Counted from the stretch's first letter, positions 46,925 through 57,690 are shown. The stretch is 64,000 bases of DNA from Streptococcus dysgalactiae subsp. dysgalactiae (GCF_900459225.1 NZ_UHFH01000003.1:2032001-2096000); one strand, 5' to 3'. The notes: generated by a model from the sequence alone, not told the origin. Program-made: numbers and translations.

Positions 46925-49900
46925 ATGACTAACTGTAAGTATAAACTACGAAAATTATCTATTGGTCTTGTTTCGGTTGGAACCATGTTTATGGCAGCAC
47001 CTGTTATGGGAGAGGACGCTTCTCAATCAACTGCTTCCCGTGAGACCCCCTCGGCCTCGTCAACTACCACTTCGTCGACAACACAAAGTGAAGAGAGTCA
47101 AGATTCTAAAGAGACGGAAGTTCCTGTTACTAAAGCTCTTGAAGTAGCCGAGCCAACAACAGCCCCTAAAGAGGCTAGCCCCGCTCCACTAAAGGCTGAA
47201 GCAGCTAACCCCTCTGGTCAAGCTGCAGCTCCTACTAACACTGGTCAAACGGGCTCTCCAGAGCAAGCTCTTTCACGCACCAAACGTTCAGCGGAAGAAG
47301 CTCAAAAAACCATGGAAGTAGAAAAAATCCAGGTTGATAAAGAAAAGTCAGAGGTTACAGTCTCTGATGGAACTGGCAAAGAGAAGCTTATTAAAAATCG
47401 TGACGATAAACAACGTGATATTTTTGATGTCAAGAGAGATGTAGTCGTCGATCCGGATGGAAAAACCCTCAATGTTACTTTAACAGTTACCCCTAAAGAG
47501 ATTGACAAGGGTGCAGAAGTTATTGTTCTCTTAGATACTTCTCAAAAAATGACTGATACCGATTTCAATACTGCAAAAGAAAAAATCACAAAGCTAGTGA
47601 CGACGCTAACAGCTAAGAATCTCAGCCAGGATGATAGCACTCCAAACTATAATGGGCGAAATTCCGTGCGGTTGATTGACTTTTATAGGAAGGTAGGAGA
47701 GTCTACTGATTTATCTGGCTGGGATGAAAAAAAAATCGAGGAAAAACTTGATGAAGTCCGTAAAAAAGCTCAAAAAGACTATAATGGATGGGGCGTAGAT
47801 CTACAAGGAGCTATCCATAAGGCTCGAGAGATTTTTAATTTAGATAAAGAAAAGAACTCTGGTAAGCGCCAGCATATCGTGCTCTTCTCTCAAGGAGAGT
47901 CCACCTTTAGTTATGCTCTAAAAAAAGGAGAGAAAGAAAAATTACGAAAAGTAGCAGTTGAAGGACCAGTCACTTACAGTAATCCTCTTCTATTTTGGCC
48001 TTTTTACTTTGATACCACAACTAAAACGCATAATGTGGTTGAAGATGCAAAAGCAATGATCGCATTTTTAAATAAATTCGGTATTACTCAATTTGACAAT
48101 GCTGTTGATGATTTTGCCAATAATGGAAATAGTCTACTTTCGTTTTTTAATGATACTTTTGGTATAAAAAATCCACTAGATTATATTACGACGGCAGATT
48201 TAGATACTAGTGAGTTGAAATCAGAAAAGTTTGACTATTTGAATCAATTGGGTGAAGGTTATAATTTCAGAACATATGCCAATAGAGAGGTTGATAGCGT
48301 AGGTTTTAAAGAGGTTTTAGCAAAAAAAATTAAGGAAAACCTAAAGAAGTTCCAACCTAAACAAGCAGATACCTGGTTAAGTTCTTTGGGATTGAATAGT
48401 ATCAAAGAAAACATCCAAGATTGGATGATTGATCAAGCGCTTGATAATCTCTTTTATCGTCGCCAGTACCAATTTTATAACCACAATCTCTCTGCCCAAG
48501 CAGAAGCTAAAATGGCTAGAGAAGAAGGGATTACTTTTTATGCATTTGATGTCACAAAGCCAGAGCTTTTTTCAAAGAGGGAAAAAGAATTTAAGGATAA
48601 AGGAAATAGTAAAGAATATAAAGATTATTTAGAGAAAAGATATGAAAAAGAAAGTAAAGATTATGAAAAAAGAAATAATGAATTTGACAAATATCTGAAA
48701 GAAATGTCTGAAGGACAGAAATTCTTTGAAGAAGTTGAGAATGCTGATAAATTTAAAGATATCCTAACAGAGGTGAAATTGACTGAAACCTTTACTGATA
48801 AGGTAACCGTTGAAAAAAAATCATGGGAAGATAAAAGCAATAAAGGGAAAGTTCAGCATCAGGAAGCAGGTACTACAAGCTGGTTCTTCTTGTTATCATC
48901 TTCTACTCCAGAAAGTCTAACTTGGACAATCGATAAAGATGCACTTAAAGAAGCCTTCGAGAAAAGGTTACCATTGACCTTAACTTATAAGTTAAATGTT
49001 AATAAAGAAAAGTTCAAGTCAACGCCTCAAACAAGAGCAAAACGTTCTCTAGAAACACTGGAGAGCAGTAAAGCAACTGAAAAGGCGATATCTGGCAAGG
49101 TCACTTACAAGATTAATGATAAAGAAGCTAATGGCAATAATAAGTTAGAAGATGTGACATTGACTTATAGCAAAGTAACAGTTCCTATTCCAGATATTGA
49201 TGAGGAAATAGTGATTCCGCCAACACCGGAAAAACCTCTTGTAGAACCCATGTTGCCTTCACAACCATCTCTTCCAGAAATACCAATGCCAGAAGATCCA
49301 AGAGAGAGCGATCCTCAAATTATTAGTAACGATGGACTTATTGAGTTTACAGAAGATACTCAATCAGGTATGTCTGGTCAAAATCCTGGTTCTGGAAATG
49401 AAACAGTTGTTGAAGACACTCAAACAAGTCAAGAGGATATTGTACTTGGTGGTCAAGGTCAGGTGATTGACTTTACAGAAGATAGTCACCCAGGTATGTC
49501 TGGGGATAATAGCCATACAGATGGGACAGTGCTTGAAGAAGACTCTAAACCAAGTCAAGAGGATGAGGTGATAATCGGCGGTCAAGATCAAGTGATTGAT
49601 TTTATAGAAGATACTCAATCTGGTATGTCTGGGGATAATAGCCATACAGATGGGACAGTGCTTGAAGAAGACTCTAAACCAAGTCAAGGGGATGAGGTGA
49701 TAATCGGCGGTCAAGGTCAAGTGATTGACTTTACAGAAGATACCCAAACCGGTATGTCTGGGGCTGGACAAGTAGAAAATCCAACAATCACCGAAGAAAC
49801 CCATAAACCAGAAATTATCATGGGTGGTCAAAGTGACCCTATTGATATGGTTGAGGACACTCTTCCTGGTATGTCTGGCTCTAATGAAGCTACTGTTGTG

Positions 49901-50152
49901 GAAGAAGACACACGTCCTAAACTTCAATTCCATTTTGATAATGAAGAGCCCGTTCCTGCAACGGTTCCAACCGTTTCTCAAGCTCCTATTGCTCAGGTAG
50001 AAAGTAAAGTGCCTCATGCCAAAGCAGAGAGTGCGTTACCTCAAACTGGAGATACAAATAAACTAGAAACATTCTTTACCATTACAGCACTAACTGTTAT
50101 TGGAGCGGCAGGATTACTAGGCAAAAAACGTCGTGATAATCAAACTGATTAA
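46925..50152 (+). CDS. sof: Serum opacity factor/FnBA-type fibronectin-binding surface protein
   Basis: 1075 residues, sortase-anchored. The signal peptide (about 1-30) has a YSIRK-like YKLRKLSIGLVSVG. A Ser/Thr/Pro/Ala-rich region (about 30-125) is followed by a folded domain with a VWA-like strand VIVLLDTSQKM, whose metal site departs from DxSxS. Fibronectin-binding repeats of the GGQ...EDTQ.GMSG type fill about 810-1010. Then LPQTG, a hydrophobic segment and KKRRDNQTD. SOF opacifies serum by disrupting HDL and also binds fibronectin; FnBA of S. dysgalactiae is a close relative. ATG 46925 is nine bases from AAGGA. No sfbX follows. Confidence 0.72.
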   Translation: MTNCKYKLRKLSIGLVSVGTMFMAAPVMGEDASQSTASRETPSASSTTTSSTTQSEESQDSKETEVPVTKALEVAEPTTAPKEASPAPLKAEAANPSGQAAAPTNTGQTGSPEQALSRTKRSAEEAQKTMEVEKIQVDKEKSEVTVSDGTGKEKLIKNRDDKQRDIFDVKRDVVVDPDGKTLNVTLTVTPKEIDKGAEVIVLLDTSQKMTDTDFNTAKEKITKLVTTLTAKNLSQDDSTPNYNGRNSVRLIDFYRKVGESTDLSGWDEKKIEEKLDEVRKKAQKDYNGWGVDLQGAIHKAREIFNLDKEKNSGKRQHIVLFSQGESTFSYALKKGEKEKLRKVAVEGPVTYSNPLLFWPFYFDTTTKTHNVVEDAKAMIAFLNKFGITQFDNAVDDFANNGNSLLSFFNDTFGIKNPLDYITTADLDTSELKSEKFDYLNQLGEGYNFRTYANREVDSVGFKEVLAKKIKENLKKFQPKQADTWLSSLGLNSIKENIQDWMIDQALDNLFYRRQYQFYNHNLSAQAEAKMAREEGITFYAFDVTKPELFSKREKEFKDKGNSKEYKDYLEKRYEKESKDYEKRNNEFDKYLKEMSEGQKFFEEVENADKFKDILTEVKLTETFTDKVTVEKKSWEDKSNKGKVQHQEAGTTSWFFLLSSSTPESLTWTIDKDALKEAFEKRLPLTLTYKLNVNKEKFKSTPQTRAKRSLETLESSKATEKAISGKVTYKINDKEANGNNKLEDVTLTYSKVTVPIPDIDEEIVIPPTPEKPLVEPMLPSQPSLPEIPMPEDPRESDPQIISNDGLIEFTEDTQSGMSGQNPGSGNETVVEDTQTSQEDIVLGGQGQVIDFTEDSHPGMSGDNSHTDGTVLEEDSKPSQEDEVIIGGQDQVIDFIEDTQSGMSGDNSHTDGTVLEEDSKPSQGDEVIIGGQGQVIDFTEDTQTGMSGAGQVENPTITEETHKPEIIMGGQSDPIDMVEDTLPGMSGSNEATVVEEDTRPKLQFHFDNEEPVPATVPTVSQAPIAQVESKVPHAKAESALPQTGDTNKLETFFTITALTVIGAAGLLGKKRRDNQTD
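49366..49880 (+). repeat. Tandem fibronectin-binding repeats
   Basis: Five GMSG-containing copies are encoded, at about 49366, 49493, 49624, 49750 and 49869. Two central units of 129 bases (43 codons, starting about 49501 and 49630) are nearly identical, which points to a recent duplication. Each unit pairs a GGQxQVIDF strand with an acidic EDTQ/EDSK part, the pattern that binds fibronectin type I modules by beta-zipper. Confidence 0.85.
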
Positions 50153-50176
50153 TCAGCAGATTTCATCAAACGCTAT

Positions 50177-50210
50177 AAACAAGGCTAACATTTTAGCCTT
50201 GTTTTATATT
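50177..50210 (+). terminator. Terminator of the surface protein gene
   Basis: AACAAGGCTAA-CATT-TTAGCCTTGTTTTATATT, a perfect stem with a T-rich tail, 25 bases past the stop. Confidence 0.9.
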
Positions 50211-50800
50211 GTTTCACTGACCTCCAAAAGTTATGACTGTTTTAAAGGAGGTAGGCTAATCCTCAAAAGTAGTTAAGTTGAGAAACACCACATCACTTTA
50301 GTCTTACTGCGCATACTAAAAGCAAAAGATAATTAGGAGCACTTGCTAACTGGAAAAAATCAAATGCAAAGCTAGTTGCCAAAGAACTCTAGAAATCATA
50401 AATAGCACAATAGAACCCTCTATCAACGCTTTTTCAAAACAATAACTTTTCTAAATTATTGTCTAAAAATGAAACTTTAATACGTTATATTAGTTTGGTG
50501 ATGTCATGAAATACAGTAATAGAACAGCCATGCCAGTAAAGCTAAAAAAAACATCGTTGAAACACTAGTTTTTAACTATTGGACTTTTAAACGTAAAGGA
50601 CCTGCAAAGGTTCTTTTTATTCACTACTTTTAAACCTTTGAGAAGAACATATAAAATGTTAAAACTCATATCTCCTAATAGCTAATAATGTCAACACTTA
50701 AAATTGCCCAAGATAGTAAACAAGATATACTTTTAGCATCATTGACTGGCATTATGATGCCCATTACATTATATGATAGATAAAAGGACAATTGTACAAA
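50211..50800. other. Non-coding accessory sequence between surface protein and mutS
   Basis: About 590 bases without an intact gene. There is a terminator-like AAAGGACC-TGCAAA-GGTTCTTTTTATT at about 50595-50621 on the plus strand, and a possible but poorly spaced promoter at about 50459-50490. No transposase or repeat was identified. It looks like decayed island DNA. Confidence 0.4.
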
Positions 50801-50804
50801 CAAG

Positions 50805-50842
50805 AAAAAGAGCCTCCTTAAATAGAAGTACTCTTTTAATAA
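50805..50842 (-). terminator. Terminator of argR-ylbF-mutS
   Basis: AAAAGAG and CTCTTTTT arms (minus sense) close a loop of about 18 bases with short internal pairing, followed by TTTCTTG. It would stop mutS transcription before the accessory island. Confidence 0.55.
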
Positions 50843-50843
50843 C

Positions 50844-53399
50844 CTATAATAAGTTTTTCAATTCATATAACGCCGTCATAGCTTGCATTGGAGTCATGTT
50901 CATGACATCAATAGCTTCTAAAGTTCGTATAATTTCTTGAAACCTGTCCTCATCAGCAAAAAGTGATAATTGTTCCTTATGAGCTATATTAGTTTGCTCA
51001 ACTCTTAGAGAATCCGATATGAGGTCAGTTGATGGTGACTGTGCTTCAAATCGTGTAAGAACTGTGTCTGCTCTATTTAATAGAGACTCTGGCAGACCTG
51101 CTATTTTAGCTACATGAATACCATAAGATTTATCCGCAGGTCCTTGGGCAATCTTATGAAGAAAGGTAACATCACCACCTTTTTCAAGTGTTTCCACATG
51201 GACATTGATCAATCTTGTCAACTTCGTTGACAACTCTGTCAATTCGTGGTAATGCGTTGCAAACATGGTTTTTGCACCGATCCTATCATGAATGTGTTCG
51301 ATAATTGCCTGAGCCAATGCCATACCATCATACGTCGCTGTACCTCGTCCCAATTCATCAAATAAAATGAGAGAATTTTCACTAGCACGTTTGATCGCTT
51401 GATTAGCTTCCATCATCTCTACCATGAAAGTGGATTGACCGGAAATCAAATCATCAGCAGCACCAATTCGCGTGAAAATAGCATCAAATAAAGGCAAATT
51501 CACATAATCAGCAGCCACAAACGAGCCCATCTGGGCCATGATAACCGTTAAGGCTAGTTGTCTCATATAAGTCGACTTACCACTCATATTTGGACCTGTA
51601 ATCAATTGAATGCTTGTCTCTTGGTCAAAAGAGATACTATTTGGAATGTATTCCTTCACTCCCATAACCTTTTCAACAACCGCGTGACGACCTTCTTGAA
51701 TTGTAATCACATGATCATCATTGAAACTAGGCCGACTGTAATGGTTTGTCTCAGCAACAACTGCTAAACTTTGCAAGACATCAATCGTTGCCAAGGTTTT
51801 GGCAAGCTTCTGCAAACGATTAATATAGGTTTCAACTTGAGTTCGAATACGCATAAAAATATCGTATTCTAAACTAGCTGATTCTTCCCTAGCCTCTAAC
51901 ATCTGACCTTCAATCTTAGCCAATTCTGCCGTACCATAACGTTCGGAATTTTTTAAAGTTGCCTTTCTGAAAAAATGCTCAGGTACTAAGCTAAGATTTG
52001 AATTCGTAACGTGAAAATAATAACCATCTTTTTTATTGTAATCAATTTTTAGGTTATTAATGCCGCTGGCTTGACGCTCTTTGGCCTCAATATCCGCAAT
52101 CCAGCCTGTCCCCTCTCGCATTACTTTACGATAATGGTCCAAGCGCTCATCAAAACCATTGCGGATAATACTTCCCTCACTAATAGTTGCTGGTGCATCT
52201 GGATCAATGGCTGTTCTAATCAAGTATTCCAACTCAGGTAAACTGTCAATATCATTGACAAGTTTGTCAATATAAGGGCTGCTAAAAGACTCTAAAATAG
52301 CTTTGATATAGGGTACTTGGGCTAAAGTATGCCCCAATTGAAGTAAATCTTTCGGATTTGCCTTTCCAAAAGACACGCGACTAGATAAGCGTTCGATATC
52401 GTAAACACCTTTTAAGCTATTGCTTAAATCTGTTCGCTCAATAAAAGCATTCAGAAAAACTTGAATAATTTCTTGACGCTCTAAAATCGCTTCTTTAGAG
52501 ACCAAAGGTCGATCAATCCATGAGCGCAAAAGCCTCATCCCCATAGCTGTCTTGGTTTCATCTAAAAGCCAATAGAGACTCCCATGTTTTTTATTCGTTC
52601 TAGCATTCTCTACCAAATCTAAACTTGACTTAGTGGCATACGACATCTGCAAATAATCCTTGATTTCATAGTGAACCAAGGCTTGCAAGTGACTAAGTTC
52701 TCGCATTTGTGTTTTGTGAACATATTGCAAGAGTTTTCCTGCCGCTGTTAATTCTACCGTTGTCAATTGGCCGTCAATTAAAGATTTATCTTCATAGACC
52801 GTTTCCTCATAAGAAAGCAGCAAATTCATCTGCTTGACCAAAATCATCTGTTCTTCTTCAGATAAATCAAAACCTAGTAAGACTTCTTTTGCCTTGAGGT
52901 TTTGGATTTCGCTACGAACACTCGTAAAGTCCGCTAAATCTGTCACGCAAAATTCACCTGTGGACACATCCATATAAGCCAATCCATAACGAAAACCATC
53001 AAAGTCAACAGCTACCAAAAAGTTATTGGCGCTATCTGGCTTAGCTGAATCCACAACCGTTCCAGGAGTTATGACTTGAACAACTTCACGCTTCACCACT
53101 CCAACAGCTTGTTTGGGGTCCTCCATCTGTTCTGCGATAGCTACCTTGTAACCCAACTCAATTAACACATCAATGTATTGCTGGGCAGAATGATGTGGCA
53201 CTCCTGCCATTGGAATTGGATTTTCCGCATTCTTGTTGCGACTGGTCAAACCAATCTCTAAAAGTTGCGCTGCCTTGACAGCATCATCATAAAATAATTC
53301 ATAAAAGTCACCCATCCTGAAAAGCAAAAAAGCATCTGGATAATCTTTTTTGATGTCCAGATACTGTTGCATCCCAGGAGAAATGTTAGCTTTTGCCAT
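50844..53399 (-). CDS. mutS: DNA mismatch repair protein MutS
   Basis: 851 residues, full length. The mismatch-reading Phe and Glu are in RMGDFYELF (F-x-E). The ATPase has [13 protein letters not shown] (Walker A, about 605) and [14 protein letters not shown] (Walker B/signature), and the helix-turn-helix dimer contact is at the C-terminus. It recognises mispairs and recruits MutL. It overlaps the upstream ylbF-type gene by 14 bases. In S. pyogenes it heads the mutS-mutL operon; here the operon is split by a surface protein gene in the opposite orientation. Confidence 0.98.
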   Translation of the reverse strand: MAKANISPGMQQYLDIKKDYPDAFLLFRMGDFYELFYDDAVKAAQLLEIGLTSRNKNAENPIPMAGVPHHSAQQYIDVLIELGYKVAIAEQMEDPKQAVGVVKREVVQVITPGTVVDSAKPDSANNFLVAVDFDGFRYGLAYMDVSTGEFCVTDLADFTSVRSEIQNLKAKEVLLGFDLSEEEQMILVKQMNLLLSYEETVYEDKSLIDGQLTTVELTAAGKLLQYVHKTQMRELSHLQALVHYEIKDYLQMSYATKSSLDLVENARTNKKHGSLYWLLDETKTAMGMRLLRSWIDRPLVSKEAILERQEIIQVFLNAFIERTDLSNSLKGVYDIERLSSRVSFGKANPKDLLQLGHTLAQVPYIKAILESFSSPYIDKLVNDIDSLPELEYLIRTAIDPDAPATISEGSIIRNGFDERLDHYRKVMREGTGWIADIEAKERQASGINNLKIDYNKKDGYYFHVTNSNLSLVPEHFFRKATLKNSERYGTAELAKIEGQMLEAREESASLEYDIFMRIRTQVETYINRLQKLAKTLATIDVLQSLAVVAETNHYSRPSFNDDHVITIQEGRHAVVEKVMGVKEYIPNSISFDQETSIQLITGPNMSGKSTYMRQLALTVIMAQMGSFVAADYVNLPLFDAIFTRIGAADDLISGQSTFMVEMMEANQAIKRASENSLILFDELGRGTATYDGMALAQAIIEHIHDRIGAKTMFATHYHELTELSTKLTRLINVHVETLEKGGDVTFLHKIAQGPADKSYGIHVAKIAGLPESLLNRADTVLTRFEAQSPSTDLISDSLRVEQTNIAHKEQLSLFADEDRFQEIIRTLEAIDVMNMTPMQAMTALYELKNLL

Positions 53400-53739
53400 T
53401 CGTTAGCTCCTCGTTTAACTGTTCTTCTATACGTTTGGTAATGTATTGAATCAAATCACTTGCATCTTGCATTTTCTCACGATAATCATCAATTACTGGT
53501 TGGTGGTTGAGATGATGTTCTAATTCTTTGGCCTTGTTTGAAGACACAGCGGCAGCTTGATTTTTCGCTATCTTTTGGAATAGCTCCGCCTCTTGCTGAT
53601 AACGTTTCATCTGGTAAGCTTGGTCTTCAAACTGATCAAGCTGAGATAACTGTTGTTTGGCTTCTTTATAGGCAATGATGCTAGGGTGGGCATTGATAGC
53701 CACGATTAAATCCTTCAAGGCATTTTGATAGCTTGTCAT
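53386..53739 (-). CDS. YlbF/YmcA-family protein
   Basis: 117 residues, all-helical, charged, DUF964 family. It starts [26 protein letters not shown] and has a coiled-coil-like middle ([19 protein letters not shown]). In Bacillus the YlbF-YmcA-YaaT complex affects RNase Y and sporulation or competence. The streptococcal member has no known role. It overlaps argR by four bases and mutS by 14, so the three are translationally coupled. Confidence 0.85.
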   Translation of the reverse strand: MTSYQNALKDLIVAINAHPSIIAYKEAKQQLSQLDQFEDQAYQMKRYQQEAELFQKIAKNQAAAVSSNKAKELEHHLNHQPVIDDYREKMQDASDLIQYITKRIEEQLNEELTNGKS

Positions 53740-54173
53740 AGGCCAGCTGCCAACTCTTTTTCAAAACGCTTGGCAATCTCTTCATCACGACAAATCACCA
53801 ATAAAGTATCTGCTCCTGCAATAGTTCCTAAGATATCTTCAATGTCGTCATTGTCAATCAGATTAGCCAACACATCAGCCTCTCCTAAGTTAGTGTGGAG
53901 AACAAGCATAAAACCAGCGCGATCAACTGATAACACATAAAAACGCACCTCAGGGCTAAAGGGGGTCGCAACAGGTTCAGACAAACTATAATAGAGTTTG
54001 CCTTGCTCATCCCTTAATTTCAAGAGACCAATTTCCCTCAAATCACGCGATAAGGTGGCTTGAGTGACGACAATACCTTCTTTTTGAAGGGCTTTCTTAA
54101 TATCTTCTTGTGTACCAATATGCTCCGCTTGAATGATTTGTTTAATTTGATGTTGTCGCTCTATTTTATTCAT
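53736..54173 (-). CDS. argR: ArgR-family arginine regulator
   Basis: 145 residues. The N-terminal winged helix has [23 protein letters not shown] and [14 protein letters not shown]. The C-terminal hexamerisation and arginine-binding domain has the [13 protein letters not shown] motif. It is one of several ArgR paralogues usual in pyogenic streptococci. It is divergent from argS, which it may regulate; a TGTATAATTAT sequence near 54190 resembles an ARG box. No strong RBS was seen. Confidence 0.93.
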   Translation of the reverse strand: MNKIERQHQIKQIIQAEHIGTQEDIKKALQKEGIVVTQATLSRDLREIGLLKLRDEQGKLYYSLSEPVATPFSPEVRFYVLSVDRAGFMLVLHTNLGEADVLANLIDNDDIEDILGTIAGADTLLVICRDEEIAKRFEKELAAGL

Positions 54174-54460
54174 AATAGATTACCCCAATTGTATAATTAT
54201 CCTCTCAAATTATAACAAAAAAACTATGTTTTTTCATCTTTCCCCTGTTATTTACTCCATTTTTTAAGAATACTAAAAAGAAACTTTACTAAAAACTATT
54301 GACGGTTATCGGCGTTTATCTTTTGACAACTTTTCTTAAAGTAATTTTGTAAATTAAGAAGCACCTTTGAATTTGACAGTATAAATTATCAATCCTCTCC
54401 TCGTTTATTTTAAAGAAATATGTTAGAATAGGGTGACAAACAATTTTTAGGAGACGCTGT

Positions 54461-56152
54461 ATGGATACTAAAACTCTAATCGCAAGTGAAATAGCCAAAG
54501 TTGTTCCAGAGTTAGAACAAGATGCTATTTTTAACTTGCTTGAAACCCCAAAAAATTCTGACATGGGAGACCTTGCCTTTCCAGCCTTTAGTTTAGCAAA
54601 AGTCCTTCGCAAAGCCCCTCAAATGATCGCAGGCGAATTAGCTGAACAAATCGATGCAAGCCAATTTGAAAAAGTCGTAGCTGTCGGCCCTTACATCAAC
54701 TTTTTCCTTGATAAAGCTAAGATTTCCTCACAGGTTCTTGAACAAGTGATTACAGCAGGTTCAGACTATGCTCAGCAAGACGAGGGTCAAGGCCGAAATG
54801 TTGCTATTGACATGTCAAGCCCAAACATTGCTAAACCATTTTCAATCGGTCACCTCCGCTCAACTGTTATTGGTGATAGCCTTGCTAATATCTTTGCTAA
54901 AATGGGTTATCAACCTGTAAAAATCAATCACCTTGGTGACTGGGGTAAACAATTTGGTATGCTAATTGTTGCCTACAAAAAATGGGGAGATGAAGCTGCT
55001 GTCCAAGCACATCCAATCGATGAACTCTTAAAACTTTACATTCGTATCAATGCTGAAGCTGAAACTGATCCCACCGTTGATGGAGAAGCTCGTGAATGGT
55101 TCCGTAAGTTGGAAGATAGCGACAAAGAAGCTACTGAATTATGGCAATGGTTCCGTGACGAGAGTTTGCTTGAGTTTAACCGTCTCTATGACCAGCTTAA
55201 TGTAACCTTCGATAGTTACAATGGTGAAGCCTTCTATAATGATAAAATGGATGAGGTTCTTGAGCTATTAGAAACGAAAAACCTTCTTGTAGAATCTAAA
55301 GGTGCCCAAGTTGTTAATCTTGAAAAATATGGCATTGAACATCCTGCCTTGATTAAAAAATCAGATGGCGCTACTCTTTACATTACCCGTGACCTAGCTG
55401 CCGCACTTTACCGTAAACGCACTTATGACTTTGCTAAATCCGTTTATGTTGTTGGTAATGAGCAAGCTGCTCACTTCAAACAATTAAAAGCAGTGCTAAA
55501 AGAAATGGGTTACGATTGGTCAGATGATATGACACACGTTGCTTTTGGACTTGTCACAAAAGGCGGTGCTAAATTATCAACACGTAAAGGTAATGTTATC
55601 CTTCTTGAACCTACGGTTGCTGAAGCCATTAACCGTGCAGCTTCTCAAATTGAAGCGAAAAATCCAAACCTTGCTGACAAAGAAGCCGTTGCCCATGCCG
55701 TTGGTGTTGGTGCCATCAAGTTTTACGATCTCAAAACAGATCGTATGAATGGGTATGACTTTGACCTTGAAGCCATGGTTTCCTTTGAAGGAGAAACTGG
55801 ACCTTACGTTCAATATGCTCATGCTCGTATCCAATCTATTCTACGTAAAGCTGACTTTACGCCATCTGCAACCACCACTTACAGTTTAGCTGATGCTGAA
55901 AGCTGGGAAATTATCAAACTTATCCAAGATTTCCCACGCATTATCAAGCGAACATCAGATAACTTTGAGCCTTCTATTATGGCTAAATTTGCTATTAACT
56001 TAGCCCAAAGCTTTAACAAATATTATGCTCACACTCGCATCCTCGATGACAACTCAGAACGTGATAGTCGCTTAGCCCTCTGCTATGCTACTGCCACTGT
56101 GCTTAAAGAAGCACTTCGTTTACTCGGTGTAGAAGCACCAAATGAAATGTAA
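54461..56152 (+). CDS. argS: Arginyl-tRNA synthetase
   Basis: 563 residues, class I. The N-terminal Add-1 domain leads to the HIGH motif variant SIGHLRST near residue 130; the KMSK signature is degenerate, as usual for bacterial ArgRS. The C-terminal anticodon-binding domain starts near residue 440 and ends EAPNEM, a typical end. It charges tRNA-Arg. The ATG follows TTAGGAG. An extended -10 (TGTTAGAAT) lies at about 54421-54429. Confidence 0.97.
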   Translation: MDTKTLIASEIAKVVPELEQDAIFNLLETPKNSDMGDLAFPAFSLAKVLRKAPQMIAGELAEQIDASQFEKVVAVGPYINFFLDKAKISSQVLEQVITAGSDYAQQDEGQGRNVAIDMSSPNIAKPFSIGHLRSTVIGDSLANIFAKMGYQPVKINHLGDWGKQFGMLIVAYKKWGDEAAVQAHPIDELLKLYIRINAEAETDPTVDGEAREWFRKLEDSDKEATELWQWFRDESLLEFNRLYDQLNVTFDSYNGEAFYNDKMDEVLELLETKNLLVESKGAQVVNLEKYGIEHPALIKKSDGATLYITRDLAAALYRKRTYDFAKSVYVVGNEQAAHFKQLKAVLKEMGYDWSDDMTHVAFGLVTKGGAKLSTRKGNVILLEPTVAEAINRAASQIEAKNPNLADKEAVAHAVGVGAIKFYDLKTDRMNGYDFDLEAMVSFEGETGPYVQYAHARIQSILRKADFTPSATTTYSLADAESWEIIKLIQDFPRIIKRTSDNFEPSIMAKFAINLAQSFNKYYAHTRILDDNSERDSRLALCYATATVLKEALRLLGVEAPNEM

Positions 56153-56171
56153 ACGAAACAGCATATTATTA

Positions 56172-56206
56172 GCCCTCTCCACAATAACATGGAGAGGGTT
56201 TTTAGT
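56172..56206 (+). terminator. Terminator of argS
   Basis: CCCTCTCC and GGAGAGGG (eight G+C-rich pairs) around a ten-base loop, followed by TTTTTAGTTTTG. Confidence 0.9.
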
Positions 56207-56221
56207 TTTGTCAAAAAATCT

Positions 56222-57619
56222 TCAAAAGTGGTCTTTATCAATCTGCTCTAACTGCCCGTCCCTAATAACATAACAGCGATTGACCACAGATGATATAAAC
56301 TGCTGATCATGTGACACTAGAACAAAAGGATAAGGGTACTGTTTTAAACACCTTTCCAGCGCCTCCATGGCAACAAGGTCCAAATAGTTCGTTGGTTCAT
56401 CCAGAATCAGCAACTGGTGATCACCAAGCATAGCACCTACTAAAGCCAACCGAACCCTTTCACCTCCAGATAGACTAGCTATCTTTTGGTGTGCTTTTTG
56501 ATAAGGAATCCCCATCATAGCTAGATAATTGAGAATAAGTCTGCTGTCTTGATTAGACTGTCCTTGTACAAACTCAAAAGCAGTTAATTGACTATCTAAT
56601 TGCACCTGATCTTGCTTAAAAAAAGTTAGTTTAAGGTGGTCACTATAAAATCCCGGTAAGTCCTGATTGGCCAGAGACTCTAAAAACGTTGACTTCCCAG
56701 CCTTATTTCTACCAATAATAGCTAATTTACTGTCAGCTCTAATAGCGATGTCTGGATACGTAAACAAAATCTGCTTATTCCGAGATAAGTTCCCCTCCCT
56801 TAGATGGATAAGGGTGTGAGGGATTTTCTTCTCCTGAGGATTGAATTTCAATTTAGCCCAAATCTCTTTGCTTTCCTGTCTATTAGGTGTAAGTTTGGCT
56901 AAACGATTTTCCATCGCCTTTGCTGACTTGGCTATCCGCTTAGCCTGAGAATCATAACTACCTGCAAAAGCATTCACTTTCCAATCTGAACGTGAGATGT
57001 TTTTTTTAGGCTTTACCATTTGGTTGGCACGTTCTTTTTTCGCTTGAATTTGCTTTGTTAGCTTAGTCACCTGACGCTGATAGTCAGCCTTTTCAATAGC
57101 TTGTTTTTGCATTTCTAGTTCTTTGGCTTGTCTATAGGCATCATAATTTCCTTGATAAACCTTTATATTCTGTTTTTCAATGGCCCATATTTGTTGAGCT
57201 ATCTGGTTCATCAAATAGCGGTCATGGCTTACCACTAAAAGAGTGCCACGATACCGTTTGAGTTGATGAATCAACCACTTCTGATTAGCCTTATCTAAGT
57301 GTGAACTAGGTTCATCCAAAATGAGTAAAGAAGCATTCTTTTGAAAAAGTGCCTTTAATGAAGCCATCACCTTCTCTCCACCAGATTGGTTTTGAGCTGC
57401 TTGTAGTTGAGGTAAGTAAGCAACGTCACTATGTAAACTAAGTTGACCCTGATAAGATCGCCTTTCTCCTATAAGGGTTTGCAAAAAGCTCGTTTTCCCA
57501 GAACCATTGTCACCTATTAGAAAAACCTTATCCCCTTGATGAAGGTGTAATTGGTTAATCGATAAGAGAAGATTTCCTCCCACTTCTAATTGGTAATGAG
57601 ACAATGTTAGTATTTCCAT
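56222..57619 (-). CDS. ABC-F family ATPase, possible ribosomal protection protein
   Basis: 465 residues with two ABC domains and no membrane part. Walker A motifs are GDNGSGKTS and GRNKAGKST. The first domain has a short signature SGGEK, the second LSGGERVRLAL; Walker B motifs are LLILDEPSSHLDK and LLILDEPTNYLDL. The basic interdomain linker (about 185-230) would enter the ribosomal P/E site. It resembles short ABC-F proteins such as Msr, Vml or Lsa. No drug specificity can be read. The ATG at 57619 after AAAGGAT is preferred. A leader with attenuator-like pairing precedes it. Confidence 0.85.
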   Translation of the reverse strand: MEILTLSHYQLEVGGNLLLSINQLHLHQGDKVFLIGDNGSGKTSFLQTLIGERRSYQGQLSLHSDVAYLPQLQAAQNQSGGEKVMASLKALFQKNASLLILDEPSSHLDKANQKWLIHQLKRYRGTLLVVSHDRYLMNQIAQQIWAIEKQNIKVYQGNYDAYRQAKELEMQKQAIEKADYQRQVTKLTKQIQAKKERANQMVKPKKNISRSDWKVNAFAGSYDSQAKRIAKSAKAMENRLAKLTPNRQESKEIWAKLKFNPQEKKIPHTLIHLREGNLSRNKQILFTYPDIAIRADSKLAIIGRNKAGKSTFLESLANQDLPGFYSDHLKLTFFKQDQVQLDSQLTAFEFVQGQSNQDSRLILNYLAMMGIPYQKAHQKIASLSGGERVRLALVGAMLGDHQLLILDEPTNYLDLVAMEALERCLKQYPYPFVLVSHDQQFISSVVNRCYVIRDGQLEQIDKDHF

Positions 57620-57644
57620 CGTGTTATCCTTTCTCTGACAAGAA

Positions 57645-57690
57645 AGGTTTGAAAAAGTGCACACAAAAAGCCCTGATTTTCAAACCTCAA
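57645..57690 (-). promoter_or_regulatory. Attenuator-like hairpin in the ABC-F leader
   Basis: AGGTTTGAAAA and TTTTCAAACCT (minus sense) pair over 11 bases around a 20-base loop, 25 bases before the start. An overlapping frame from GTG at about 57697 encodes MCTLRFENQGFLCALFQ... and ends at CGATGGAAATACTAA, overlapping the ABC-F start. That is the layout of ribosome-mediated attenuation or translational coupling. Confidence 0.45.

Noticed and set aside
49366..49880. CRISPR-like tandem repeats
   Set aside because: The repeats are in frame, 129 bases long and encode fibronectin-binding motifs; there are no short repeats with unique spacers and no cas genes.
49364..50017. Long antisense frame over the fibronectin-binding repeats
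   Set aside because: It is caused by the low stop frequency of the repetitive, biased sequence on the other strand; it has no ribosome site and mirrors the repeats.
54316..54612. 98-codon minus frame overlapping the argS start
   Set aside because: It covers the argS promoter and first codons, has no ribosome site, and its protein is unlike any family.
57620..57664. 15-residue N-terminal extension of the ABC-F protein from a GTG
   Set aside because: The ATG at 57619 has a better ribosome site and matches the family start; the GTG frame lies in the leader hairpin.
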